Under the pieces are notes generated by a model. The model made no database searches. It was not told the origin of the DNA and worked only from the letters and a program-made list of their open reading frames with translations. Positions 52,447 through 62,301 of a DNA stretch of 64,000 nt are shown piece by piece. A program made the position numbers and the translations under genes. The stretch is from an uncultured Bacteroidales bacterium. GTDB lineage: Bacteria; Bacteroidota; Bacteroidia; Bacteroidales; FEN-979. The stretch is taken from contig CAJAUM010000051.1 of the NCBI GenBank assembly GCA_903945175.1, positions 84,294 to 148,293 of the forward strand, read 5' to 3'. Each line of letters opens with the position of its first letter. The stretch's first letter is position 1.

Positions 52447-53967
52447 TTCCAGCGATCCCACCATTTTCTCCACCTCGTGCAGGATCTCACATGATTTCAC
52501 CAGGTCCTTCATGGCGTTGTGATCGGGATAAAGCGGGCGGTCCACCTCGAGGAAAGCGACATATTTCCTGATCACCTCCTTGGCTTTGGATGTTCCTGCA
52601 CCAAATTTATATTCCCTGAAATCGAGTGCCTGGGCGGCAGCCATTAGTTCGATCCCCAGGATCCCATAAGCATTGTCAAGAATCTGGAAATTTTTCAGTG
52701 CCGTATTCATCCCCATGGATACAAAATCTTCCTGGTCGGCAGCGGCCGGGATAGACTGAATTGATGCCGGGGCTGAAAGGATGCGTTGCTCGACGATCTG
52801 CATGTCGGCCGTATATTGGCTGAGCATGAGGCCACTGAACATCCCGGCTCCCTTGGTAAGGAATGCAGGGAGCCCGACACTCAGGGCAGGGTTGTTCAGC
52901 CGGTTCATCCGGCGTTCGCTCATCACACTGACCATGGTTACCACGTAACCGGCCATATCCATGGGTACCGAAACCGGTGATCCCTGGAAGTTGGCCCCGG
53001 AGAGCTGGAGGTTCTCGTCGGGGAAGAAGATCGGATTGTCGCCGACGCCATTTAATTCGATCTCAACCTGCGAACGGGCATAGGCCAGTGCATCATGCGC
53101 GGCGCCGATCACCTGCGGGGTTGACCGCATGGAATAGGCATCCTGCACTTTGCATTTCACCTTCATTTCAGCGAGGTCGCCACCACTGACACATTTCAGA
53201 ATCGCTGCCGCACTGCGCACGGCGCCTTTGAATCCGCGGATTTCGTGGAGCTTCGGACTGTAGGGACGCATGTTGGCCTTCATGGCTTCGAGCGACATGG
53301 AGGCGGCGATTTCTGCCTGTTTCAGCCAGTTGTTTGCATCAAACAGGTAGAGGGCACTCATGGCAGTCAGTACGTTGGATCCGTTGATGGTGGCCAGTCC
53401 GTCGCGGGCATGGAGTCCCGGAACAGGTATTTCGGCTGCGTCGAGCGCCTCTTTGCCGGGAAGCAATTTTCCCTGGTAATAGGCCTGTCCTTCACCCATC
53501 ATGAGCAGGGCGATCTGCGACATGGGGGCCAGGTCGCCGCACGCGCCGACGGACCCTTTCTGGCAAACCATGGGCGTAACACCTTTATTGAGCATATCCA
53601 CCAGGGTCTGGGTGATTTCCAGCCGTGACCCTGAATTGCCATGCGCATGAACGTTGATACGTCCAAGCATCGCACCGCGCACCCAATCGAGGGGCATCGG
53701 GTCGCCTATACCGGCTGCATGATTGTAAATCAGGTACTTTTGGAAATCTTTAACCTGGTCGTCGTTCAGAACCATTTCAGAAAACTCCCCGATCCCGGTA
53801 TTGACCCCATACATGATTTCATGGGCCAGGATTTTACGCTCGAGCATGGCCCGGCATTTATGGATCCGTTCGATGGCTTCAGGAGCCAGAGCTACTTTTT
53901 CGTTGTGGCGGGCAACCCTTACTACATCCTCGATGGTAAGACCAGCGCCTTTTATAATTAATGTCAT
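52444..53967 (-). CDS. hutH: Histidine ammonia-lyase-like MIO enzyme with Ala-Cys-Gly triad
   Basis: 507 residues of the aromatic amino acid lyase family. Conserved residues include Tyr53 (YGVNTGIG), His83 (NHAAGIG) and QEDFVSMG. These enzymes build the MIO cofactor from an internal Ala-Ser-Gly triad. Here the triad is Ala142-Cys143-Gly144 in GSVGACGDLAP; the DNA reads TGC. His83 favours histidine over tyrosine or phenylalanine, but Asn82 replaces the usual Ser. No other hut gene is present; hisS lies upstream. It may deaminate histidine to urocanate, or act on another amino acid. Confidence 0.87.
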   Translation of the reverse strand: MTLIIKGAGLTIEDVVRVARHNEKVALAPEAIERIHKCRAMLERKILAHEIMYGVNTGIGEFSEMVLNDDQVKDFQKYLIYNHAAGIGDPMPLDWVRGAMLGRINVHAHGNSGSRLEITQTLVDMLNKGVTPMVCQKGSVGACGDLAPMSQIALLMMGEGQAYYQGKLLPGKEALDAAEIPVPGLHARDGLATINGSNVLTAMSALYLFDANNWLKQAEIAASMSLEAMKANMRPYSPKLHEIRGFKGAVRSAAAILKCVSGGDLAEMKVKCKVQDAYSMRSTPQVIGAAHDALAYARSQVEIELNGVGDNPIFFPDENLQLSGANFQGSPVSVPMDMAGYVVTMVSVMSERRMNRLNNPALSVGLPAFLTKGAGMFSGLMLSQYTADMQIVEQRILSAPASIQSIPAAADQEDFVSMGMNTALKNFQILDNAYGILGIELMAAAQALDFREYKFGAGTSKAKEVIRKYVAFLEVDRPLYPDHNAMKDLVKSCEILHEVEKMVGSLE

Positions 53968-53970
53968 ATG

Positions 53971-54074
53971 ATTATTGATTGATTGAGTGATTGTTGATTG
54001 AATTGGGTGATCGAATGGTTGAGTGATTGAAGGACAAGAAAATTAGCATTCGTCATTCGTCATTCGTCATTAAT
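53971..54074. repeat. Intergenic short repeats (GATTGA-type and CATTCGT heptamers)
   Basis: 53971-54031 is a degenerate array of TGATTGA/TGAGTGA-like units. 54047-54067 has three exact CATTCGT heptamers followed by CATTAAT. They fill most of the 181-bp gap between hutH and hisS. No gene or promoter that I can defend is visible in the rest (54075-54148). Confidence 0.65.
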
Positions 54075-54148
54075 GCCTCACTCTGCCCCGATGATCATGC
54101 TGCGGGCGCTGAGAATAGCCGTTGCCCAGGTTTGCTTTACATTTTTCT

Positions 54149-55549
54149 TTACCACGTCAGTGTCTTTTGAATCTCATCGGCTGTGCAGGATTTCTGCTCG
54201 CCGGTTTGCATGTTTTTAAATGTCAGAAGTCCGGATTCCATCTCATTCAGGCCGGTCAGGATCACAAACGGAATTTTTTTCCGGTTGGCATATTCCATCT
54301 GTTTCTTCAGTTTCGCCGATTCGGGATAGATCTCCGAGGGGATCCCGGCTTTCCTGAGGACGGCGAGCAGTTTCAGGCAGTATTTCTCCTCTTCGGGGCC
54401 GAAATTGACGAACAATACCCGTGTGGCCGACTGAATGGCCTCTGGAAACAGGTTCAATTCGTTGAGTACATCATAAATCCGGTCGGCGCCGAAAGAGATC
54501 CCTACACCCGACATGCCGGGCAGCCCGAAAATCCCTGTGAGGTCGTCATAACGTCCGCCGCCACAAATGCTGCCCATGGCCGCTTCAAGGGCTTTTACCT
54601 CGATGATTGTCCCGGTGTAATAACTGAGTCCACGGGCAAGTGTAATGTCGAAATCAAATTTATTTTTCAGGCCCAGATCTTTAAGGAACAGCAGAACGGT
54701 TTTCATCTCCTCCAGCCCTTTCAGACCAACTTCAGAATCTTTGAAAAAAGCCGTCAGGGTCTCGAACTTCTCCTTGATCTTCCCTTCCAGGGTAAGGATC
54801 GGCTGTAGTTTTTCAATGGCCTCATAGGAAAGGCCCCGCTCGACCAGCTCATCTGTTACCTTGTCCATCCCGGCTTTATCCAGTTTATCCATGGCCACGG
54901 TGATGTCGGTGAGTTTATCGGGTGCGCCGATGGCTTCGGCGATCCCGGCAAGCACCTTGCGGTTGTTGAGACGGATCAGGACCTTGAGGCCCAGTTTTGA
55001 AAAGATGGCATCGATAATTTGTGCCAGTTCTACCTCATACAGCAGCGAATTACTCCCGATCACATCCACATCGCACTGAAAAAATTCACGGTAGCGGCCC
55101 TTTTGCGGACGATCGGCGCGCCAAACCGGCTGGATCTGGTATCGTTTGAAAGGAAATACCAGCTCATTCTGATGCTGCACGACAAAACGGGCAAACGGAA
55201 CCGTAAGATCGTACCGCAACCCTTTTTCTGCAATGTGTTTTGTGAGGTACTGGAGCCTCGATCCCGTGTCCTGCCTGTTGGTTTGCGAGGCCTCCATTCC
55301 GTTTACCGCCTCCGGAAGCCCGTCGAGGTAGTTGCCGGAGTTGAGGATTTTAAACAACAATTTGTCGCCCTCTTCACCATATTTGCCCATGAGGGTGGAA
55401 AGATTTTCCATGGCTGGTGTCTCAATCGGCTGGTATCCGAAAATCTGGAAAACATTCCTGACGACATCAAAGATATAATTGCGACGCACCATTTCATTGG
55501 TGTTGAAATCGCGTGTCCCTTTTGGAATGGAAGGTTTCTGCACTGCCAC
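54149..55549 (-). CDS. hisS: Histidyl-tRNA synthetase
   Basis: 466 residues from a GTG at 55549; the family N-terminus ([12 protein letters not shown]) follows at once. A second GTG at 55543 or an upstream TTG at 55597 is possible. Class II motifs: the N-terminal KGTRDF, motif 2 in [32 protein letters not shown], the histidine loops [14 protein letters not shown] and [12 protein letters not shown], and motif 3 in [11 protein letters not shown]. The C-terminal anticodon-binding domain covers about 365-466. It charges tRNA-His. Confidence 0.95.
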   Translation of the reverse strand: MAVQKPSIPKGTRDFNTNEMVRRNYIFDVVRNVFQIFGYQPIETPAMENLSTLMGKYGEEGDKLLFKILNSGNYLDGLPEAVNGMEASQTNRQDTGSRLQYLTKHIAEKGLRYDLTVPFARFVVQHQNELVFPFKRYQIQPVWRADRPQKGRYREFFQCDVDVIGSNSLLYEVELAQIIDAIFSKLGLKVLIRLNNRKVLAGIAEAIGAPDKLTDITVAMDKLDKAGMDKVTDELVERGLSYEAIEKLQPILTLEGKIKEKFETLTAFFKDSEVGLKGLEEMKTVLLFLKDLGLKNKFDFDITLARGLSYYTGTIIEVKALEAAMGSICGGGRYDDLTGIFGLPGMSGVGISFGADRIYDVLNELNLFPEAIQSATRVLFVNFGPEEEKYCLKLLAVLRKAGIPSEIYPESAKLKKQMEYANRKKIPFVILTGLNEMESGLLTFKNMQTGEQKSCTADEIQKTLTW

Positions 55550-55686
55550 GTTGATCTGTTTGTGCAAATATAGAAAATTGCCACAGACTGGTCCCAAATT
55601 AATTGTTAAAGAATAATTAGGGAATAAGCAAAGTATATCCCCGGATGAAAAAAACCCATATATTAGCCTGATTTTAGATAAAATCC

Positions 55687-57336
55687 ATGATGCGTATCCT
55701 GTTTTCTACGCCTTATATTCCTTATCAAAAAGCCAGGTTATTCGAGGATAACATCGATTTTTTTTATTACCGGAATACCCTGAAGCAGGGTATTTTTCAA
55801 CTTCGCCAAAACCAAAGCTGGCATCCCCTTCATTTCCTTGCGCAAAATTTGCCGGTCCCGTCGCTGGTGCTAGAAAATCCCACATTACATGGATTTAAAC
55901 AGGAACTTAAGCGGCTCCATTATGATATCGTTGCACTTACATTTAGCGTCATTACAACCTCCCGTATTCTCGAAATGGCTACCTGGGTGAAAAAACATTC
56001 TCCCGGAACAGAGGTTATCATCGGCGGATATGGCACGGCAGTTTTCAGTGAACCCTGTGAAATTTCCGACCGGTTAAGAAGCGCTGTTGATCACATTTGC
56101 ACGGGAGATGGATTGGATTTTCTGTCAGCTTATCTGGAGGAGAAATACGGCATAACAAGCAACAAACCTCTTGTGCAGAACCTGCTGCCGATCAAGGTGA
56201 GTTTTTTCAGGACGCGATTGGCCATGCACTTGAATCTGAATTTCATCGCCGCACTCGGATGTAATTTTCATTGCAGCTTTTGTTCCACCTCCAGCCAGTT
56301 TAAACAAAAAAAGATTTTGTTCTCCGGAGAAAACCTCTACAGGTCAGTAAAGCAGGGCGCCGAACGGTATCCCCGCGCCACATCCGGGGTGATCTTTGAT
56401 GAGGATTTTCTGGAAAACCGTGAAGCGGTCTTAGAATTTATGCATTGCATGGAAAAAGATTCCGAACTGATCACCCGCCCCTTTTATCTCACTGTTTTTT
56501 CCTCGGCACACAATGTAGCCAGGTATACGCTGTCGGAACTTATCCGGTGCGGCATCGGCATGCTGTACATAGGGGTCGAATCTTTTGACCATGTTCTTCT
56601 TGAAACCGAAAAACTTAAAAAACGGGGTGGCAGTCTGGTTGATATTGAGCAGCTTTTCGGCAAACTTCATAAGGCGGGCATACATACCCTCGGATCGATC
56701 ATCATCGGCTGGGATGACCATACCAATGAATCAATTCCAGTGGAACTGAACAGGTTCATTCAGATGAACCCGACCCTATACCAGGTGATGCCGTTACAGG
56801 CGGTGCCCGGAACGCCGCTTTGGCAGCGCATGAAAAAGGAGGGGCGGATCAACCCTGATTTTACCTTTGATAAAGCCCGGCTTGAAAAATCCTCCTTCCG
56901 CTTTAAAAATATCACCCAGGAGGAATCGATGAATTATATCCTCGATACCTATCAAAAGCTGGTGGATGAAGGCGGTCCCTGGCCCTTCAGGATGCTGGAA
57001 AATATGTATAAGGGCATTCAATCACTGGAAAAAGAGGAGGGTTCTGAATTCAGGAACCGCGTTAAAGGCTATAAAAAGATTCTTCCGCCATTGTTTGTGT
57101 TGTCGTGCATCTGCGGACTGCTGTTTTATGGCAAAGGTTTCCGGAAGCGGTGGAGACGAGTGATGGGAAAGATGTTTCTTGAGAGACCTTTGTGGTGCAT
57201 GCTTGGATGGATTATGGCCATTTTTGCTTTACCTGTTCTTTCAGGGTATGTTTTCCTGGGATCATTAAGGCATTTGATACTCCCGGCCGGCGACCAGCCT
57301 GAAACCATTCGTATGGAATATCAAAACCCTTTATAG
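55687..57336 (+). CDS. B12-type radical SAM protein with C-terminal membrane segments
   Basis: 549 residues. Residues about 70-150 form a Rossmann-like cobalamin-binding-type domain ([21 protein letters not shown], then TEVIIGGYG). The radical SAM cluster site is Cys192-x3-Cys196-x2-Cys199 ([10 protein letters not shown]), and the barrel continues through [11 protein letters not shown] and [12 protein letters not shown]. Two hydrophobic stretches near the C-terminus ([17 protein letters not shown] and [24 protein letters not shown]) suggest membrane binding. The exact reaction is unknown; B12 radical SAM enzymes often methylate or rearrange unactivated carbons. It is the first gene of a six-gene operon. 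Confidence 0.87.
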   Translation: MMRILFSTPYIPYQKARLFEDNIDFFYYRNTLKQGIFQLRQNQSWHPLHFLAQNLPVPSLVLENPTLHGFKQELKRLHYDIVALTFSVITTSRILEMATWVKKHSPGTEVIIGGYGTAVFSEPCEISDRLRSAVDHICTGDGLDFLSAYLEEKYGITSNKPLVQNLLPIKVSFFRTRLAMHLNLNFIAALGCNFHCSFCSTSSQFKQKKILFSGENLYRSVKQGAERYPRATSGVIFDEDFLENREAVLEFMHCMEKDSELITRPFYLTVFSSAHNVARYTLSELIRCGIGMLYIGVESFDHVLLETEKLKKRGGSLVDIEQLFGKLHKAGIHTLGSIIIGWDDHTNESIPVELNRFIQMNPTLYQVMPLQAVPGTPLWQRMKKEGRINPDFTFDKARLEKSSFRFKNITQEESMNYILDTYQKLVDEGGPWPFRMLENMYKGIQSLEKEEGSEFRNRVKGYKKILPPLFVLSCICGLLFYGKGFRKRWRRVMGKMFLERPLWCMLGWIMAIFALPVLSGYVFLGSLRHLILPAGDQPETIRMEYQNPL

Positions 57337-58388
57337 TGAACCAGCCTGATTTCGACCTGGAAGGTCAGTTGCAAAAAAAAATGGAGAAAACCATCATAAA
57401 ACTACACTCTCCTGAATATCTTAGTCCTCAATGGGACACCCTGGCTGATTTCTATTTTCAGAAAAGAGAATTCCTGGATCATCTTCACCGGTACAATCCG
57501 TGCGCCCAGCGTTATTATGAACTCCATCGCGACAATATCCTGGTTGCAGGAACAGTTGTGTACACTTTGAAGATCGACATTTTCACCTTCATAAATATCC
57601 CAAGTCCCTTCAAAGCGCAAATCATTGGATTGCCTGCATCCATTGCTACTCCGCCTATGATCGGTGATCCCGGAGAATTTGAATATTTCCTGACAGAACT
57701 AATTAAAATGGAATCAGGACTGGTTCTCGGGGTAAATTTCATGGAAGATTATCTCAAAGATAAAGTATTAAACTTGAGAACATTGCCTACAATTGTGCTG
57801 AAATTGGAGAATACGGATATCTCAGGGTATGAAAAATCGCTCAGGCACAGTTACAGAAGAAGGATTCACAGAATCAGGGAAAAATTCTCAAATGTCAAGG
57901 CTGTCACATCTGATTGCGCCGTATTCAGTGAGGAGCATTATGCCTTGTACCTTGAAATCATGAAAAAGACCAGGACAAAACTGGAAATACTCAGCCTCGA
58001 TGCATTCAGATATCTTCCATCAAATTTCCTGCTTACCACCTATTACACTGAAAAGAAGATGTTGTGCTGGCATGTTGTCTGTAAAGATGCGGATGTTCTT
58101 TTTTTCTATTTTGGCGGACTCAACTATGCCTTCAGGGACCAATACCATTCATACAACAACAACCTGCTGGGTATTATTTCTGCCGCAGTTGATTATAAAT
58201 ATGGCAACGTCGATTTCGGACAAACCGCCGAAATCGCCAAAACCCGTTTGGGTGGGAATCTGAGCGAAAGAAGAATGTTTGCCTATCACCGGAACCCCCT
58301 GTTTTTTTATTGTCTCCGGGTATTTAAAAATTTACTGACCTATTCGAAACCACCTGAGCATTGTCAGGTTTTTAAAAATGAAAACTGA
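57336..58388 (+). CDS. FemAB/BioF2-like GNAT acyltransferase
   Basis: 350 residues with a GTG start that overlaps the stop of the upstream radical SAM gene by one base. The C-terminal half has the pattern of the BioF2/FemAB-like GNAT fold: YEKSLRHSYRRRIHRIREKF (about 165-185), HYALYLEIMKKTRTKLEIL, and DVLFFYFGGLNYAFRDQYHSYNNNLLGIISAAVDYKYGNVDFGQT. Such proteins transfer acyl or aminoacyl groups to amines. It sits between radical SAM genes, so it probably acts on the same product. The substrate is unknown. Confidence 0.75.
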   Translation: MNQPDFDLEGQLQKKMEKTIIKLHSPEYLSPQWDTLADFYFQKREFLDHLHRYNPCAQRYYELHRDNILVAGTVVYTLKIDIFTFINIPSPFKAQIIGLPASIATPPMIGDPGEFEYFLTELIKMESGLVLGVNFMEDYLKDKVLNLRTLPTIVLKLENTDISGYEKSLRHSYRRRIHRIREKFSNVKAVTSDCAVFSEEHYALYLEIMKKTRTKLEILSLDAFRYLPSNFLLTTYYTEKKMLCWHVVCKDADVLFFYFGGLNYAFRDQYHSYNNNLLGIISAAVDYKYGNVDFGQTAEIAKTRLGGNLSERRMFAYHRNPLFFYCLRVFKNLLTYSKPPEHCQVFKNEN

Positions 58389-58409
58389 TTCGTCATTAAA
58401 ATTGGCTCA

Positions 58410-59777
58410 TTGAAAATATTATTCGTCCGGCCCAAACCCTCACCTGATACCATCGGTCTGCAACATCTGATGATTGTAGAACCGCTGGAGCTGGAGATAC
58501 TTGCAACGCTTGTTCAGGATGAGCACGAGGTGAGGATTGTCGACATGATTCTTGAAGCGGAGCCGGTGGATCTCTTTATAAAATCATTCGCACCGGATAT
58601 TTTGTGTTTGACAGGGTATATTACGCACATTCCCGTTATTATTCAATATTGTACAACTGCAAAACGGATGAATGGCAAGATCATCACCGTTGCAGGCGGT
58701 GTACATTTTGAAAAATTCCCTGAGGATATTGACCATGAATCAGTTGATTACCGCATTGTTCGGAATGCTGTAAGATCCTTCCCGCAACTGATAGATCATC
58801 TGACGGGGAAATCATCCTTTCCCCCAGGGGCCCTGAGAAAGCACGAGGTGTTAAACGAAGCCATGCTGCCTGATTACGACTTTTATATTCCTCAGCCCAA
58901 CAGAAAACTTACTTCAAAGTACCGGAGCAGATACTTTTATGTGTTTCACAATAAGGTGGCGTTGATAAAAACCTCGTTTGGCTGTCCCTATAATTGTAAA
59001 TTTTGTTTCTGCAGAAGAATAACCGGTGATAAGTACCATGCACGCCCACTTGATGAGGTAATGGATGAATTGTCCTCCATCAGGGAAAAGGAGATCTATA
59101 TTGTGGACGATGATTTCCTGGTCAGCCCGAATCGAACCAAAGAATTCATCAGATTATTAAATGAAAAGGGGATCAGGAAAAAATTTCTTGTCTATGGACG
59201 GGCCGACTTTATCGCGGCAAACCCTGGTCTGATAAAGGAATTCAAAGAGACTGGCCTGAGAACGGTCATTGTAGGTCTCGAATCATTTGAAGATGTTGAA
59301 TTGACCGGTTTTAATAAACAAACCAGCAGCAACACAAACAGGATGGCCATGGCTGTGCTGAACAAATACAAGGTAGATTGTTATGCGGCCGTTATTGTTT
59401 CACCCTCATGGAGTGCTGGCGATTTCAGAAAAGCGGGTGATATCATGCTTGAGCTGGGAATAAAGTTCGTAAACCTTCAGCCCTTAACCCCATTGAAAGG
59501 TACCGGGCTGAAAGTAAAGGAAGAAGATCTTGTGATCACCAGAGATGACTTTGCAAAATGGGACCTCGCCCATGTGGCCATCCGGCCTGAAAAAATGAGC
59601 CTGGAGGATTATTATAAAAATATCAGGGACCTTTATCTTCGGATCATCCTCAATCCGAAAAATCTTTTGAGTCTTTTAAAGTATCCCCTTCACATGCAAA
59701 TAAAAATGGCAAAAGGGCTGATTAAAATAAAACGGCAGTACAGGAAGAAAATCATGGAGGTGACGGAACATGCCTAA
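58410..59777 (+). CDS. B12-type radical SAM protein
   Basis: 455 residues with a TTG start at 58410; MKILFVRPKP is the natural family beginning, and no better ATG exists. The N-terminal cobalamin-binding-type domain has PLELEILATLVQDEHEVRIVDM and IITVAGGVHF. The cluster site is Cys192-x3-Cys196-x2-Cys199 (GCPYNCKFCFCRR), followed by IYIVDDDFLVSPNRTKEF and VIVGLESFEDVEL. The C-terminal 80 residues are basic (IKMAKGLIKIKRQYRKKI). It is related to the next gene product, whose ATG overlaps by eight bases. The reaction is unknown. Confidence 0.9.
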   Translation: MKILFVRPKPSPDTIGLQHLMIVEPLELEILATLVQDEHEVRIVDMILEAEPVDLFIKSFAPDILCLTGYITHIPVIIQYCTTAKRMNGKIITVAGGVHFEKFPEDIDHESVDYRIVRNAVRSFPQLIDHLTGKSSFPPGALRKHEVLNEAMLPDYDFYIPQPNRKLTSKYRSRYFYVFHNKVALIKTSFGCPYNCKFCFCRRITGDKYHARPLDEVMDELSSIREKEIYIVDDDFLVSPNRTKEFIRLLNEKGIRKKFLVYGRADFIAANPGLIKEFKETGLRTVIVGLESFEDVELTGFNKQTSSNTNRMAMAVLNKYKVDCYAAVIVSPSWSAGDFRKAGDIMLELGIKFVNLQPLTPLKGTGLKVKEEDLVITRDDFAKWDLAHVAIRPEKMSLEDYYKNIRDLYLRIILNPKNLLSLLKYPLHMQIKMAKGLIKIKRQYRKKIMEVTEHA

Positions 59778-61092
59778 GGTCCTGTTGATACAATCCTCCC
59801 AATATCTTTCAACAGGGGATGTGGTGAGGCAGAAGAAGCTTTACCTGCCGGGATTGGTGTTTCCCCTTCTGGCCGCCATGGCTCCCAAAAACTGGGAAGT
59901 AGAGGTGAAACTGGAGGTTATTGAAGAGATCAACTTCGACACCGATGCTGACATTATAGGCATTGGCGCCATGGGACACGCCATTTTCAGGGCATTCGAC
60001 CTGGCCAGTCAGTTTAAAAAGCGCGGAAAGATCGTTTTCATGGGAGGGTACATGGCCTCGATGGTCCCGGAACTGGCCTTGAAATTTGTGGACAGCATTG
60101 TGATCGGAGATGCGGAGATCTCTTTTCCGATGCTTTTGTCGGATTTTGAACAGCATGGTACGCTTCAAAGAATTTATGATAATCCCATTGTTGACCTCAA
60201 CAATTTGCCTCTGCCCCGGTATGAACTGCTTGCTGAGAAACGAATTGGCGACATGCTGCCAGTGCAGGCGGGTCGGGGCTGCAACCATACCTGCAGCTTT
60301 TGCTCCATTGCCTGTTTATATAAGGGTCGTCACATGGCAAGGCCGGTGGATGACGTGATCAGGGACATTGAAAAGATTAAAAGTCTCGGATACCGTAAAT
60401 TTTATATGATTGATGACAACATTGTGAGCAATCCCGCCTACCTGGAGGAGCTGTGCAGAAGGATACTGCCCCTGAACATGAAGTGGTCGAGCCAGTGCAC
60501 CATGAACCTGGCCCGGAATGAATCCTTGTTGAACCTGGTTGCCCGGTCGGGATGTGAGATTCTCAGCCTTGGCCTGGAAAGTATTTCGCAGGAGGGGTTG
60601 GATAAGCTCAATAAAAAATGGCTCAGGATTGAGGATCATCAAAAATTAATGGCTGCTTTCAATAAGGCCGGCATCATGGTAAGCGCCGAAATGATCATCG
60701 GCACCGACGGCGATACCGCGGAATCACTGAAGGCAACCTATGCGTTCATTAAAAAATGTAAAATTCCCTTGTTGCGGATTTATTTTTTAACGCCGGTTCC
60801 CGCAACAGAACTGTACAATGAATATAAAGCGGCAAGCCGGTTGATTCACGAGAATTTCGAACACTATACAGCCTCTGAATGTGTTCATTTCCCTGAGAAA
60901 ATATCCCCGGAACATCTGACCGAAATGTACCACTGGCTGAACGGAAAAATATTTTCCCTGGGCGGAATTATCTCCCGCACGCTGTTAAACAGGCAGATAC
61001 TGAAGCATCCGATGAATTATATTTTTGCATTCGCCGTAAATCTGCATTACCGTTCCTATATAAAGAAAGGTGAAACACCGCTTATCGTATAA
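59770..61092 (+). CDS. B12-type radical SAM protein
   Basis: 440 residues. The N-terminal domain of cobalamin-binding type has ADIIGIGAMGHAIFRAFDLASQ and KIVFMGGYMASMVPELA. The radical SAM cluster is Cys171-x3-Cys175-x2-Cys178 (GRGCNHTCSFCSIACLYKGR). The barrel follows with FYMIDDNIVSNPAYLEELC, ILSLGLESISQEGLDKL and MIIGTDGDTAESLKA. This arrangement is that of class B radical SAM enzymes and methylthiotransferase-like proteins without a TRAM domain. It overlaps the preceding gene by eight bases, so translation is coupled. The substrate is not known. Confidence 0.9.
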   Translation: MPKVLLIQSSQYLSTGDVVRQKKLYLPGLVFPLLAAMAPKNWEVEVKLEVIEEINFDTDADIIGIGAMGHAIFRAFDLASQFKKRGKIVFMGGYMASMVPELALKFVDSIVIGDAEISFPMLLSDFEQHGTLQRIYDNPIVDLNNLPLPRYELLAEKRIGDMLPVQAGRGCNHTCSFCSIACLYKGRHMARPVDDVIRDIEKIKSLGYRKFYMIDDNIVSNPAYLEELCRRILPLNMKWSSQCTMNLARNESLLNLVARSGCEILSLGLESISQEGLDKLNKKWLRIEDHQKLMAAFNKAGIMVSAEMIIGTDGDTAESLKATYAFIKKCKIPLLRIYFLTPVPATELYNEYKAASRLIHENFEHYTASECVHFPEKISPEHLTEMYHWLNGKIFSLGGIISRTLLNRQILKHPMNYIFAFAVNLHYRSYIKKGETPLIV

Positions 61093-61119
61093 TGAAGATG
61101 TTCATCCATTTTAACTGCA

Positions 61120-62298
61120 ATGCTTATGAATATTGCCAACGCACTTCCTGAAATATCGACGCTCTACCGGCTGCCGTTTACCAAGAACGACAACCCGAAC
61201 GGGTGGGTCGAGATAACCACCGACTGCAACCTCAAATGTCCGGGATGTTACAGGGGCTGCGACAGGGATGACAATATTCCGGTTCACGAACCCATTGAAA
61301 AGGTGAAGGAAAATATCCTTGAGATGAAGCGGCTGCGGAATTGCCAGATCATCTCCCTCAGCGGCGGAGAGCCATTTCTCCATCCGGAACTGGGAAACAT
61401 CATCCGGTTTATCAGGGACAATGGGATGTATCCCTTTGTGCATACCAACGGGGTGCTTTTGACGCACGACAGCATCTCGGGGCTCAAAAAAGAGGGGTTG
61501 GCCGGCCTTATCATCAGGGTCGACTCCTTAAGCAGGCACAGGTCAACATCGGAAGAAAAACTCAATTCCCTCCGGAAGCACTACGGTGAAATGGTTTACG
61601 CAGTTGGTGGAATACATTTGACCTTCCTCTGCGTGGTGAACCACGACAACCTGAACGAAATGGGCGACGTGATAAACTGGTCGGTGGAGAATTCAAAACT
61701 TGTTGATTTTGTTACCTTTATCCCTATCCGGCAGGTTCTTTTTGATAAAAACGAGCAACTTGATTGCTCGAAATGGGTGTATGCAGAGGACCTTTGCAAA
61801 CAGGTGCAGACTGTTTTGCCTGATATCAGGTATGCTGCTTATCTGGGGAGCAGACTGGAAGATGCCCGTATTAAGTGGTTGCAGTCATCCTACATTGTCA
61901 TGAACAAAAAGATACTAGGCTATACAGGCCCGAAATTTGTCGAATCATTTCAGATGTTTCATCATCTGTTTACCGGAAAGTATGCCTATAAATTCGGCAA
62001 GGGCAGGAGTTACCTGAATTTTCTTCAGATTGTGTTGTTGGCCATTTTTCTTCGGGACTTCAGGGTGATTGCGGGTAATTTAATTAAAGAGATCATCCGG
62101 AACCCCGTGAATCTGTTCAGACGTTCAACCGTACAACTGCTCTGTTACATCATTCCACCCGGATTTGTAAATGGAATAAGAGATGAGTGTGATGGATGTC
62201 CCGATGCCATGCTGTATGAAGGACGGCTTGTCCCTTCGTGTGGGTTGGAGGAATTCAAACGTCACGGCAAACCACTTGAAAAACAGATAGTTGATTAG
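61120..62298 (+). CDS. Radical SAM protein with Cys-rich C-terminal motif
   Basis: 392 residues (a second ATG at 61126 is possible). There is no B12 domain. The cluster site lies early: Cys36-x3-Cys40-x2-Cys43 (CNLKCPGCYRGC), then IISLSGGEPFLHPELGNII and PFVHTNGVLLT. After the barrel comes a basic region with a hydrophobic stretch (FLQIVLLAIFLRDFRVIAGNLI) and a C-terminal CDGCPDAMLYEGRLVPSC motif that may hold an auxiliary iron-sulfur cluster, as in SPASM or twitch domains. The CNLxCxGC style resembles lipid-acting radical SAM enzymes such as HpnH, but I cannot assign a reaction. Confidence 0.87.
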   Translation: MLMNIANALPEISTLYRLPFTKNDNPNGWVEITTDCNLKCPGCYRGCDRDDNIPVHEPIEKVKENILEMKRLRNCQIISLSGGEPFLHPELGNIIRFIRDNGMYPFVHTNGVLLTHDSISGLKKEGLAGLIIRVDSLSRHRSTSEEKLNSLRKHYGEMVYAVGGIHLTFLCVVNHDNLNEMGDVINWSVENSKLVDFVTFIPIRQVLFDKNEQLDCSKWVYAEDLCKQVQTVLPDIRYAAYLGSRLEDARIKWLQSSYIVMNKKILGYTGPKFVESFQMFHHLFTGKYAYKFGKGRSYLNFLQIVLLAIFLRDFRVIAGNLIKEIIRNPVNLFRRSTVQLLCYIIPPGFVNGIRDECDGCPDAMLYEGRLVPSCGLEEFKRHGKPLEKQIVD

Positions 62299-62301
62299 AC
62301 T

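Noticed and set aside
54122..54808. 228-codon plus-strand open frame over hisS
   Set aside because: It is antisense to class II synthetase motifs and has no family features.
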